Shown: piece by piece, positions 7,244 through 13,276 of the stretch | How the letters are laid out: each line of letters starts with the position of its first letter | How positions within the stretch are numbered: position 1 is the first letter of the stretch | DNA from: Kiritimatiellia bacterium | Lineage (GTDB): Bacteria > Verrucomicrobiota > Kiritimatiellia > UBA8416 > JAIOPI01 | Reading direction: 5' to 3' | NCBI GenBank assembly: GCA_028822745.1 | Contig: JAPKCZ010000024.1 | Location: forward strand, 1-13,276 | DNA length: 13,276 nt | The notes under the pieces: model-generated | Databases searched by the model: none | Told to the model about the DNA's origin: nothing | The model's input: the letters and a program-made list of their open reading frames with translations, nothing else | Position numbers and translations under genes: made by a program

Positions 7244-8104
7244 CTACTTTGCAGCCTTGGTCTGCCATTCAGGTTGTGGCAGCGCCTTGGTCTCGCACTT
7301 CAGGTCACCGGCGGCGAACTGAATTCCGTTGAGCCATAGCTGAAGGATCTTTGCATCCCAGCACACAGAGTTGTTGTGACCGAACGCCGAGACGAAGACT
7401 TTTCCTTTACCGTAATCACGCACCCAGGCTAGCGCGTGATCATTGTCCGCACGCTGCCCCTTGCCCTTCGGCGAAACACGCGTATCAATGGTGGCCAGGA
7501 CACGCAGATTCTTACGATCGTACTGCTTGTATTTATAGAGTTCGTCGCGGATCGAATAAGGTTCGCTGCCAAAATGATCCGTACAGCAATGCCCGGGATC
7601 GTCGATGCTGACCCCCCATGTGCCACCGGAACCCCAAGGGTGGCCATCAAAAACACCGCCGACCATTTCCGTGTACTCTTTCCATTCAGGGAAACCCGCA
7701 TCGGTTGCGGCATGAATGGCAACGAAACCACCGCCGCCCTTGACGTAATCCAGCAGCGCAGCGCGTTGCTCAGGAGTCGTAAATGCCTTCTGGACCTTGG
7801 TCGTGTTGTTAAAGATCACCAAATCGTAGGCTTTGAGTTTATCGGGATTCAGATCAGCCACATCGCCGGTCAAGTCGACCGTGAACGTGCCCGTTTTTTC
7901 GCCCATGATTTCCAGGCAGCGGTTAATCGTCGGGATGGAGCCGTGCACGAATCCAGATGCTTTGTGATAGACCAACGCCTTATACGGCGTCTTCACCTTG
8001 ACTTTGGGCGTCAATTCCATGGCCGCCGTGATCTTGGCTTCATCAGCGAAGGACGACGTGACCACCATGCAACCCACCATCATCATCACTACCGATTTCA
8101 ACAT
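7244..8104 (-). CDS. Secreted ThuA-domain protein
   Basis: A 286-residue exported protein of the ThuA-like (trehalose utilisation, class I amidotransferase-like fold) family, very common in sulfatase-rich PVC genomes. Residues 1-20 form a Sec signal peptide (MLKSVVMMMVGCMVVTSSFA, probable cut before DEA). Family motifs are ALVYHKASGFVHGS (43-56), the VIFNNTT strand (96-102), GGGGFVAIHAATD (123-135), GGVFDGHPW (149-157) and HALAWVRDYGKGKVFVSAFGH (start 223, end 243). The exact reaction is not known for these secreted members; a role in carbohydrate handling is inferred from family and neighbours. GAGGAG (8112-8117) seven bases upstream fixes the start. It is the last of four genes on this strand, 163 bases after the full-length sulfatase, so it may have its own promoter, though I found no convincing one. 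Its stop is 24 bases from the stop of the convergent P-loop gene. Confidence 0.9.
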   Translation of the reverse strand: MLKSVVMMMVGCMVVTSSFADEAKITAAMELTPKVKVKTPYKALVYHKASGFVHGSIPTINRCLEIMGEKTGTFTVDLTGDVADLNPDKLKAYDLVIFNNTTKVQKAFTTPEQRAALLDYVKGGGGFVAIHAATDAGFPEWKEYTEMVGGVFDGHPWGSGGTWGVSIDDPGHCCTDHFGSEPYSIRDELYKYKQYDRKNLRVLATIDTRVSPKGKGQRADNDHALAWVRDYGKGKVFVSAFGHNNSVCWDAKILQLWLNGIQFAAGDLKCETKALPQPEWQTKAAK

Positions 8105-8241
8105 GCGACTACTCCTCAGTGCTTTTCATTAAAGACTCGTGTTTGCAAGTGTGGCGCTCAACGCCATTTTGATCCAAATTCAATACGCCGAACATTCCAT
8201 CCCAAAACCGCTCCAAAAAGCAATGCTTATGTTGACACGCA

Positions 8242-8257
8242 GCTTCTTTTGAGAAGC
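8242..8257 (-). other. Short hairpin downstream of the full-length sulfatase gene
   Basis: GCTTCT and AGAAGC form a perfect 6-bp stem with a 4-base loop, 11 bases after the sulfatase stop on the minus strand. No T-run follows directly, so it is not a classical intrinsic terminator. It could protect the 3' end of an mRNA or slow the polymerase, or it may be chance. Confidence 0.3.
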
Positions 8258-8267
8258 ACCCGACCCC

Positions 8268-9725
8268 TCAAGGACGACGACCCTGCGCGTTCGACGCCTT
8301 GAATGACTGATGCCCTGTCGAGCCTTTGCCCAACACGGCATGGTATTCGGCAGGCAGTGCGGCGCGGTGCGTGGCGATGACGTCGGCGTAGCCAGGATTC
8401 GTGATCACGTTTCGCCATTCGTTTGGATCATCGTCGTGATCATAGAACTCTTCGGAACCATCATGGTATCGAATGAAGCGATAGCGTTCGGACACGATAG
8501 CCACGTTGCCCGGACCGAAACTCGTTCGCGCAAAATGAGGCCAATCGGCATCGACATCGCGCAACAAGGACACGAGCGAACGTCCTTCGTGCTTTGGATC
8601 CACGGCGTGCCCTGTTAGCGCAAGCAGCGTCGGATAGATATCCAACAACTGCACCGGCTTGCGGCAAACCTTCCCGCGCGACAACCCGGGACCGGCGATA
8701 ATAAGCGGCGTGCGTGTTCCATCGCCCCAAAGGCTACGCTTGGCGTGCCGTTCTTTTTCGCCGATGTGGAACCCATGATCCGACATGAGCACGACGTACG
8801 TATTATCGCGATGCGGACTTTCATCAAGCGCGCGCACGAGCTTGCCGACCTGATCATCCACGAAACTCACACAGGCCAAATACGATTGCACCATAAGTTT
8901 CCATTGATCGTTGGCGAGCACCCAGTCATGCGTGGGCGCGACATGTTTCAAGCGCGTGATCGCGATGCCGTACGAGGAAACATCATCCAAGTCCCCCGTC
9001 GCCACAGCGGGAAGCTGGACGGTATCCAAGGGATACAGATCAAACCACTTTTGGGGCGCATATTGCGGGACATGCGGTCGGTAAAAACCGAGCCCGAGCA
9101 GAAAGGGTTTTTTACGTGTGCTTGCCAAGGCCTGAACGCCCCATGCCGCGATCTTGGCATCCGCCATGTCGGCATCGCACTCCGGATAAGCGCCCCAGTC
9201 CCACAGCGGATGTCCCGGATAAGGCGATATCTTCTTTTCGGGTCGCGGCCCGAATCCGCCGAATCCGCCAGCCCAGTTTGGCCAATACTTGGCACTCTGC
9301 TGGCCGTGAAACAACTTTCCCGCGCCGGCAACATAATAGCCCTCGGTTTCAAAACGTTTCGGAAGGAAAACGCTCTCACGCATAGCGGGCGACGCCATTG
9401 GGTCAGGATTCAAAAAATAGACCCCAGATGTTTCCGGGTAAAGCGAGGCCATCATGCTTGCACGCGAAGGATTGCAGACGGGCGACTGACAGTGGGCATT
9501 CGCGAACAATACACCCCGCGCCGCCAAGGCATCGATGTTCGGCGTCTGCACCTGGGGGTGCCCATCCAAACAGCCAACCCAATCGTTTAGATCGTCCACC
9601 GAAATCAAGAGGACGTTAGGCTTGTCGGCGCCATAGGCCGCGACACAGCCAATGACGCCATGCATCAACAACAGACAAAGAAACGTCGCCAGACCGTGTT
9701 TTATATAATGATTCCCTTTTGGCAT
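8268..9725 (-). CDS. Secreted sulfatase, iduronate-2-sulfatase-like
   Basis: A 485-residue exported sulfatase that would remove sulfate esters from a sulfated glycan outside the cytoplasm. A hydrophobic signal segment spans about residues 10-33. Metal-binding Asp44-Asp45 (SVDDLNDW) are present. The maturation motif CNPSR has Cys84, Pro86 and Arg88; Cys84 would be converted to formylglycine. GAGKLFHG (134-141) gives the active-site Lys137 and His140, FYRPHVP (214-220) another active-site His, and SDHGFH (315-320) the second metal pair, so the catalytic set looks complete. The DDLNDW and GFYRPHVP pattern matches iduronate-2-sulfatase-like (S1_7) proteins, but the substrate cannot be read from sequence. 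The ATG is 8 bases after the DUF3500 stop and has only a weak Shine-Dalgarno, so translational coupling is likely. A maturation enzyme is not encoded in this window. Confidence 0.94.
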   Translation of the reverse strand: MPKGNHYIKHGLATFLCLLLMHGVIGCVAAYGADKPNVLLISVDDLNDWVGCLDGHPQVQTPNIDALAARGVLFANAHCQSPVCNPSRASMMASLYPETSGVYFLNPDPMASPAMRESVFLPKRFETEGYYVAGAGKLFHGQQSAKYWPNWAGGFGGFGPRPEKKISPYPGHPLWDWGAYPECDADMADAKIAAWGVQALASTRKKPFLLGLGFYRPHVPQYAPQKWFDLYPLDTVQLPAVATGDLDDVSSYGIAITRLKHVAPTHDWVLANDQWKLMVQSYLACVSFVDDQVGKLVRALDESPHRDNTYVVLMSDHGFHIGEKERHAKRSLWGDGTRTPLIIAGPGLSRGKVCRKPVQLLDIYPTLLALTGHAVDPKHEGRSLVSLLRDVDADWPHFARTSFGPGNVAIVSERYRFIRYHDGSEEFYDHDDDPNEWRNVITNPGYADVIATHRAALPAEYHAVLGKGSTGHQSFKASNAQGRRP

Positions 9726-9733
9726 TGCCGTGC

Positions 9734-10744
9734 TCAGACACTGTCGCGGATGTGGACCCAGGTGTGGACATGCGGCTTACCGCGGAAGTACCAAACCATA
9801 GTCGGGCCTTCGACTTGCCACACATCCCACACCTTGTCGTCGCCAATGTCCTCGTCCTTATAGAACGACATGTGCAACTTATCGAATCCGCTCTTCTCGA
9901 TGCAGGCCATAGCCTCGTCCACGTCGACCTTGCGAAACGGCGCCAAGAGATCCGACATCACCTGGCGTGCCAGATCTTTTTGGTCATGCGTCAAGGCTTC
10001 AACCGGCATGCCCGCGAGGCCATCTGCGCTTCCTGGCAGAGCGATCGTTTTCATGCCATGCTCACCACGCGAGCGCCCCAGCAAAGCCATATCGCGCTGT
10101 TTGCCATCCAAGGCTTGGAAGAGGGCGTTAGCACGCTTGGCCTGAAACCAGTAGGCGTTGCCTGGGTGATCCGCTTCTTCGTGAAACCCTTCAGCGGCGT
10201 GTCCATAGAAGATGGGTCCGCCGAATGCGGCCCCTTTTACGGAATCGCCATCGCAGCGGCGCGTGCAATGGCGCCCGGTCAACACAAACTCAAACGCACC
10301 GCTTCCAGGCTCACCAAAAAGCCCCACAGAGCATGCCCCGAATCCGTTGCGGCCGCTATCGTGCACGACCTGATCGTAAACCGTTTCAGCATAGGCCTCG
10401 CTGTGGAGATTCATAAAGATGTCCTTCACCATCGCCTGCTGATCCTTCGTAAAGAACTGCCCCAGCCGCGGTTTGGTGATATGCCAGTTGTTGTCGACCT
10501 TTAAACGCAAAGGATGGTCAAAGGGGAAACAGACAGCGGCACGCTGCTCATTGCTCAGCGTTCCATACAGGGAGGCGACCAGCGTCTCAGAGACAGGCTG
10601 TTTCACCGCCCCTTGCGCGAGTGTCGTCAGCGGCGCAGTCAAGGCCGCCGAGGCCGCGAAGGCCGAACCGGTTCGAAGAAAATCCCGGCGACTATGGGGG
10701 TCGCTAGAGAACCCGGGCATCTCTGTTTCATTATTGTGAGTCAT
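9734..10744 (-). CDS. Tat-exported DUF3500 protein
   Basis: A 336-residue member of DUF3500, a family of unknown function. The N-terminus carries a twin-arginine motif SRRDFLRTG (18-26), a hydrophobic Ala/Leu-rich stretch to about 42 and a likely cut near AQGA (43-46), so it should be exported folded, perhaps with a cofactor. Family-typical blocks are FTKDQQAMVKDIF (98-110), LHSEAYAETV (113-122), VGLFGEPGSGAFEFVLTGRH (140-159), AAFGGPIFYGHAAEGF (172-187), GNAYWFQAKRAN (195-206) and VWYFRGKPHVHTWVHIRD (317-334). The conserved His, Glu and Asp residues make a metal site plausible, but that is inference. AAGGAA (10752-10757) seven bases upstream supports the ATG. It is almost joined to the sulfatase gene behind it, which suggests action on the same substrate or compartment. 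The 158 bases upstream contain no clear promoter or terminator. Confidence 0.9.
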   Translation of the reverse strand: MTHNNETEMPGFSSDPHSRRDFLRTGSAFAASAALTAPLTTLAQGAVKQPVSETLVASLYGTLSNEQRAAVCFPFDHPLRLKVDNNWHITKPRLGQFFTKDQQAMVKDIFMNLHSEAYAETVYDQVVHDSGRNGFGACSVGLFGEPGSGAFEFVLTGRHCTRRCDGDSVKGAAFGGPIFYGHAAEGFHEEADHPGNAYWFQAKRANALFQALDGKQRDMALLGRSRGEHGMKTIALPGSADGLAGMPVEALTHDQKDLARQVMSDLLAPFRKVDVDEAMACIEKSGFDKLHMSFYKDEDIGDDKVWDVWQVEGPTMVWYFRGKPHVHTWVHIRDSV

Positions 10745-10902
10745 GCATCATTTCCTTTTCGGGTGAACAAACAACAGACACGTCGACTTGAATAAGCGTT
10801 GCAAATAGCGCTCCCGATGACCAGAACGAAGACGGCGCAGCGTGTGATTGATATGCGCTTCAAAAGAACTTTCTATGTGTCGATCAGGAAAACTGGGGCA
10901 AG

Positions 10903-11940
10903 TTACCGGATCTGAGTCATTCCGCGTAGGTCTTCGGCATCCCCTTTAATCGACTCCAGCAAGGCCTTGAGTTCGGCGACCTTCTCGGGATGTGTCTCGG
11001 CGAGGTTGGTGGTTTCGCCAATGTCGGCCTCCAAGTCGTAGAGCTCTTCAACCTCAGCGCGCGTTTTGTCACGGGCATAGCCATACATGCAATGGCGGGG
11101 TTTCGAATATTTCCATTTTCCCTGACGCATGGCGTGGACGTAATAAAAATTGTCGCGCGCGCCTTGTGGGCGTTTGCCAAGCAAGAGCTCCGTTTGATCG
11201 AGCACATCGAGCAGGCGTCCTGTTTCGTGATCAAACTCTTCGACCACATCGCCGTAGAGACTGCCTGCGGATTTGCCCTTAAACGCCTCTGATGCACCGA
11301 TGACCTCATGCATCATCGTGTGGGACAGGTAGAGCAGAAAGGGTTTGTCGGCTGTGCGTCGGTTTTTCAGATAGTCGATGGCCTTTTCTGTATACAGGCG
11401 AGTCAGGCTGCCCATGTCGTCAGTACTTCCGGCCGCCGTGTTGTTTTCATGGAAAGCGACGCGTCCGCTATCGTTGGCGCCCAATGTGCCAAAATAATAA
11501 TCAAATCCTTGCGCATTGGGCATGCGGGGAATGATGGCTTTGCGGCTAGAAACGTCCCACTTTCCGATACAGGCGGTTTGATACCCAACCTTTTGGAGCT
11601 TTTCGGCCAGTGTGATTTCACTCGCAGGCATCTGCCAACCCATGCTTCGGATCGGATAGCGACCGGTCAACAGAGCAGATCGCGACGGCCCACAGACGTG
11701 TTGTGCGTAAAAGCTGGTGAAACGGGTGCCTTCTTGAGCCAACTGGTCCAATCTTGGGGTTTTATGCTTCGTGTTGCCGTAGCAGGCGAGGTCGGCATAG
11801 CCCTGATCGTCAGTAAATACGATCAAGATATTCGGCCGGTGTGACACTTCCACCTCTGCTGCAACGGCTTGCACCGAAACAGCGCGCCCGAAAGCCACAA
11901 ACAGCACCATACAAAACCAGCTCATTATTTTCAGCGTCAT
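10903..11940 (-). CDS. Internally deleted, probably inactive secreted sulfatase
   Basis: A 345-residue arylsulfatase-family protein with signal peptide (about 1-28). The front half is normal: TDDQGYAD with Asp44-Asp45, maturation motif CGPSR with Cys83, Pro85, Arg87, and LTGRYPIRS. Two things are wrong. GKWD (126-129) has Asp where nearly all relatives have His (GKWH). After LDVLDQTEL (245-252) the protein jumps straight to LLGKRPQGARDNFYYV (253-268). In full-length relatives roughly 110-130 residues lie between these points, including the metal-binding Asp-Asn-Gly, a sulfate-contacting Lys and the WEGG strand. The frame is kept and the tail (KGKWKY-like, LYDLEADIGETTNL) is normal. GGAG (11947-11950) six bases upstream supports the start. 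It could be a decaying sulfatase, a binding protein without catalysis, or an assembly error at about 11180-11192. It leads the four-gene exported set. Confidence 0.88.
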   Translation of the reverse strand: MTLKIMSWFCMVLFVAFGRAVSVQAVAAEVEVSHRPNILIVFTDDQGYADLACYGNTKHKTPRLDQLAQEGTRFTSFYAQHVCGPSRSALLTGRYPIRSMGWQMPASEITLAEKLQKVGYQTACIGKWDVSSRKAIIPRMPNAQGFDYYFGTLGANDSGRVAFHENNTAAGSTDDMGSLTRLYTEKAIDYLKNRRTADKPFLLYLSHTMMHEVIGASEAFKGKSAGSLYGDVVEEFDHETGRLLDVLDQTELLLGKRPQGARDNFYYVHAMRQGKWKYSKPRHCMYGYARDKTRAEVEELYDLEADIGETTNLAETHPEKVAELKALLESIKGDAEDLRGMTQIR

Positions 11941-12046
11941 ACGTTTCTCCGTTGGCCTAAATCGACTGGAAATATCGTTGTTTTCAATACTTTCAAAAAG
12001 TAGCGCACCAGGCCAAAAAAAACAAAGCCCTCACACACGCCTTATA

Positions 12047-12075
12047 TTGACTTTGCCTACTCGCGCGGATATAAT
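12047..12075 (+). promoter_or_regulatory. Near-perfect sigma70 promoter
   Basis: TTGACT (12047-12052), 17 bases, TATAAT (12070-12075): five of six and six of six to consensus with optimal spacing. Transcription would start near 12082. It is the best promoter in the window, yet no convincing protein gene starts soon after it; the next clear gene begins at 12412. Confidence 0.75.
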
Positions 12076-12081
12076 GTTCCT

Positions 12082-12323
12082 TGTTGGTGATGAGCACAGG
12101 GCGACCGAGGCTCCTCAACCACCACAAGACATTTTGAAGGCACTGCATCAGGTCAATTTGATGTATGTTGAGATGTTCACAGCACCAGAGAGCATCTGAC
12201 GCAACCTCGTTGCTTGTGTGATTGGTCCTTTACGACCGACGCATGGCAGAAAATTCGCTAACGAGGTAGAGATGTAGGGCCTTTAGCACTGGGAAGCAGG
12301 TGTTCGACATGCCCTCCCTTTTT
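12082..12323 (+). ncRNA. Candidate structured noncoding RNA or long structured leader
   Basis: No convincing protein gene lies here. Three potential stems follow the strong promoter. First, 12080-12089 pairs with 12120-12128 (nine pairs, one bulged T), and inside it GAGC (12092-12095) can pair with GCTC (12110-12113). Second, ACCTCGTT (12204-12211) pairs perfectly with AACGAGGT (12260-12267), enclosing a small GGTC/GACC hairpin (12224-12237). Third, AGGGC (12276-12280) pairs with GCCCT (12311-12315), three bases before a run of five T. I recognise no known RNA: no tmRNA, RNase P, SRP or 6S hallmark is visible. It could be a free RNA of about 240 bases, or the 5' part of a 330-base leader of the repeat protein at 12412. 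The pairings were found by eye, without energy calculation. Confidence 0.35.
12276..12323 (+). terminator. Weak intrinsic terminator candidate
   Basis: A 5-bp GC-rich stem AGGGC/GCCCT with a 30-base loop (which may fold further through GCAC/GTGT) is followed by CCC and then five T (12319-12323). The stem is short and the T-run is three bases away, so this is a marginal candidate. If real, it ends the transcript started at about 12082 before the next gene. Confidence 0.25.
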
Positions 12324-12368
12324 CTGCCTCCGTCAGACCGTACGTAGCCCTTTCCACACAAGCTGTTT

Positions 12369-12381
12369 CGTTCGTAGAACG
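12369..12381. promoter_or_regulatory. Short palindrome upstream of the repeat-protein gene
   Basis: CGTTC GTA GAACG is a perfect 5-bp inverted repeat with a 3-base centre, 30 bases before the ATG at 12412. It could be an operator or an mRNA hairpin. It is short enough to occur by chance, and I can name no regulator for it. Confidence 0.22.
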
Positions 12382-12411
12382 TTGATTACGTGTAGAGTGA
12401 AAGGATAACTC

Positions 12412-13276
12412 ATGAAGACCAAAAACCTGACGATTGCCGTCGTTGTTGCCGCCCTGTCCATTGTGCCGTCCGTTTGGGCTGGTTCCGGAATTTATGGATC
12501 TTTTGTCACTATCGACGAAGCGGGCCAAACCTACTTCGACATCGATTCCGCGACGGGAAATCCCGACTTCGGCGGACACGCGTTCGGCACGAAGACTTGG
12601 GGAACCGACACACTCGATATTGAGGGTGGCGAAATCCAGACATTCAAGAACAGTGGGAGCAACGTCACCGGTGCCGAAGTTCGGTATCGTGTCTACAGAA
12701 GCGGCGACACTCCGGGAGGATTCTCCAACATCAATCTCCCCTACGACTCGGAGCTGGGCGGTGGAAACCAAAAATGGGACGTGACGTCGGCCAACACCTC
12801 ATTGATGAATGTGCAGTTTATCAACCGCGCCACCTACACGGCCGAGGTATTCGGTGTAGCGTTTTCGTCCGACGGCGACCACTTCGCCAACAATGGCGGC
12901 GCCAACCGTAAAGCCACCTTCGTACCAGCGGGGGCACGCGAAGAACACACCATTGCCGCCGGCAGCACTGACCAATCAAGCATTGGCGATATTTCGGGCG
13001 GCATGGACGCCTCGGGCGATCTCGTCAAAAAAGGCGCAGGAGAACTGATCCTGGATGTCGCCAACCCCGACTTCGACTCCGACGCCTATATCGACGCTGG
13101 CACCCTCTCCGTCGAACATGCCAACGGCTGGCAGAGCGCCGGCACCGTCAACATCGGTGCGGTCGCAGGTGCGGACGACGCCACGTTTTCTATCGCCGAC
13201 ACAGATGGCGGCTACACGTTTAGCGATGCCGTCATCACGCGCACCGGCTCCGGCGCACGTACGGTCGGCGCCATCA
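12412..13276 (+). CDS. Exported beta-strand repeat protein, 3' end beyond the window
   Basis: The frame is open for 288 codons and runs off the window, so the gene is incomplete only because of the edge. AAGGA (12401-12405) six bases upstream fixes the ATG. Residues 1-23 are a signal peptide (MKTKN, then a hydrophobic core, cut after VWA). Residues 24-170 form a Gly/Asn/Ser/Asp-rich beta domain with EGGEIQTFKNSGSNVTGAEV (71-90), YRVYRSG (92-98), GGGNQKWDVTSANTSL (116-131) and NNGGAN (160-165). I recall similar leader domains in secreted PVC and Bacteroidetes proteins, without known function. From about 200 an autotransporter-associated beta-strand repeat begins: SGDLVKKGAGELIL, then DAGTLSV (228-234) and GTVNIG (244-249), pointing to a parallel beta-helix. 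It would be a surface or extracellular protein; a PEP-CTERM, autotransporter or other anchor may lie beyond the edge. Substrate or partner unknown. Confidence 0.85.
   Translation, partial: MKTKNLTIAVVVAALSIVPSVWAGSGIYGSFVTIDEAGQTYFDIDSATGNPDFGGHAFGTKTWGTDTLDIEGGEIQTFKNSGSNVTGAEVRYRVYRSGDTPGGFSNINLPYDSELGGGNQKWDVTSANTSLMNVQFINRATYTAEVFGVAFSSDGDHFANNGGANRKATFVPAGAREEHTIAAGSTDQSSIGDISGGMDASGDLVKKGAGELILDVANPDFDSDAYIDAGTLSVEHANGWQSAGTVNIGAVAGADDATFSIADTDGGYTFSDAVITRTGSGARTVGAI

Noticed and set aside
8152..8170. Hairpin TGGCG-CTCAA-CGCCA followed by four T on the plus strand
   Set aside because: No plus-strand gene ends nearby and the stem is only 5 bp; it sits in the leader of the ThuA gene on the other strand.
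7436..8302. Open frame of 288 codons on the plus strand
   Set aside because: It lies antisense to the ThuA-domain gene and shows no family motif and no ribosome binding site of note.
8745..9590. Open frame of 281 codons on the plus strand
   Set aside because: It is antisense to the complete sulfatase and has no credible protein features.
12090..12137. A 15-codon frame just after the predicted transcript start, possibly a leader peptide
   Set aside because: Only a weak ribosome binding site is present and there is no run of regulatory codons, so nothing supports translation.
12074..12199. A 41-codon plus-strand reading frame, also open upstream to 11978
   Set aside because: Its ATG overlaps the -10 box of the strong promoter, so the transcript would start after it. 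It has no ribosome binding site and resembles no protein I know.

Overview
The window looks like chromosomal DNA of a Gram-negative bacterium of the PVC group (Verrucomicrobiota or Kiritimatiellota are my best guesses; Planctomycetota is possible). The grounds are gene content, not any marker gene. It has two secreted formylglycine-type sulfatases, a secreted ThuA-domain protein, a Tat-exported DUF3500 protein, and the start of an exported protein with an autotransporter-type beta-strand repeat. It also has eukaryote-like PGK and GapA-type GAPDH sequences. Almost every gene is preceded by a clear Shine-Dalgarno sequence, and no mobile element, tRNA, rRNA or CRISPR array is visible.

Region 1 (33-3172, minus strand) is a compact glycolytic operon, gap-pgk-tpiA, with gaps of 32 and 39 bases. 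It covers three consecutive steps of lower glycolysis or gluconeogenesis and has a candidate promoter at 3247-3275. Region 2 (3412-6384, plus strand, divergent from gap) is one very large gene. It encodes two tandem copies of a six-helix membrane unit, a thirteenth helix, a spermidine synthase-like domain and an unassigned C-terminal region. Region 3 (6512-7219, plus) is a stand-alone KaiC/RecA-like P-loop protein with its own promoter and a very good ribosome binding site.

Region 4 (7244-11940, minus) holds four co-directional genes for exported proteins. In order of transcription they are a short sulfatase, the DUF3500 protein, a full-length iduronate-2-sulfatase-like sulfatase and the ThuA-domain protein. 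The DUF3500 and full-length sulfatase genes are only 8 bases apart. The set suggests handling of a sulfated carbohydrate outside the cytoplasm, though no glycoside hydrolase and no sulfatase-maturating enzyme is encoded here. The upstream sulfatase has lost the stretch carrying its second metal-binding motif, so it is probably inactive.

Region 5 (11941-12411) is 471 bases with no convincing gene. Nothing is visible in 11941-12046 beyond the leader of the short sulfatase gene. At 12047-12075 there is a near-perfect sigma70 promoter, and the DNA after it has three potential stem structures and ends in a T-run. I read this as a candidate noncoding RNA or a structured leader. Region 6 (12412 to the window end, plus) is the first 288 codons of a secreted repeat protein that continues past the edge.

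The observations most worth checking are the internally deleted sulfatase, the promoter-driven structured stretch at 12080-12323, the duplicated membrane and synthase-like fusion with an apparently extracytoplasmic catalytic-like domain, and the P-loop protein with an altered Walker A motif.
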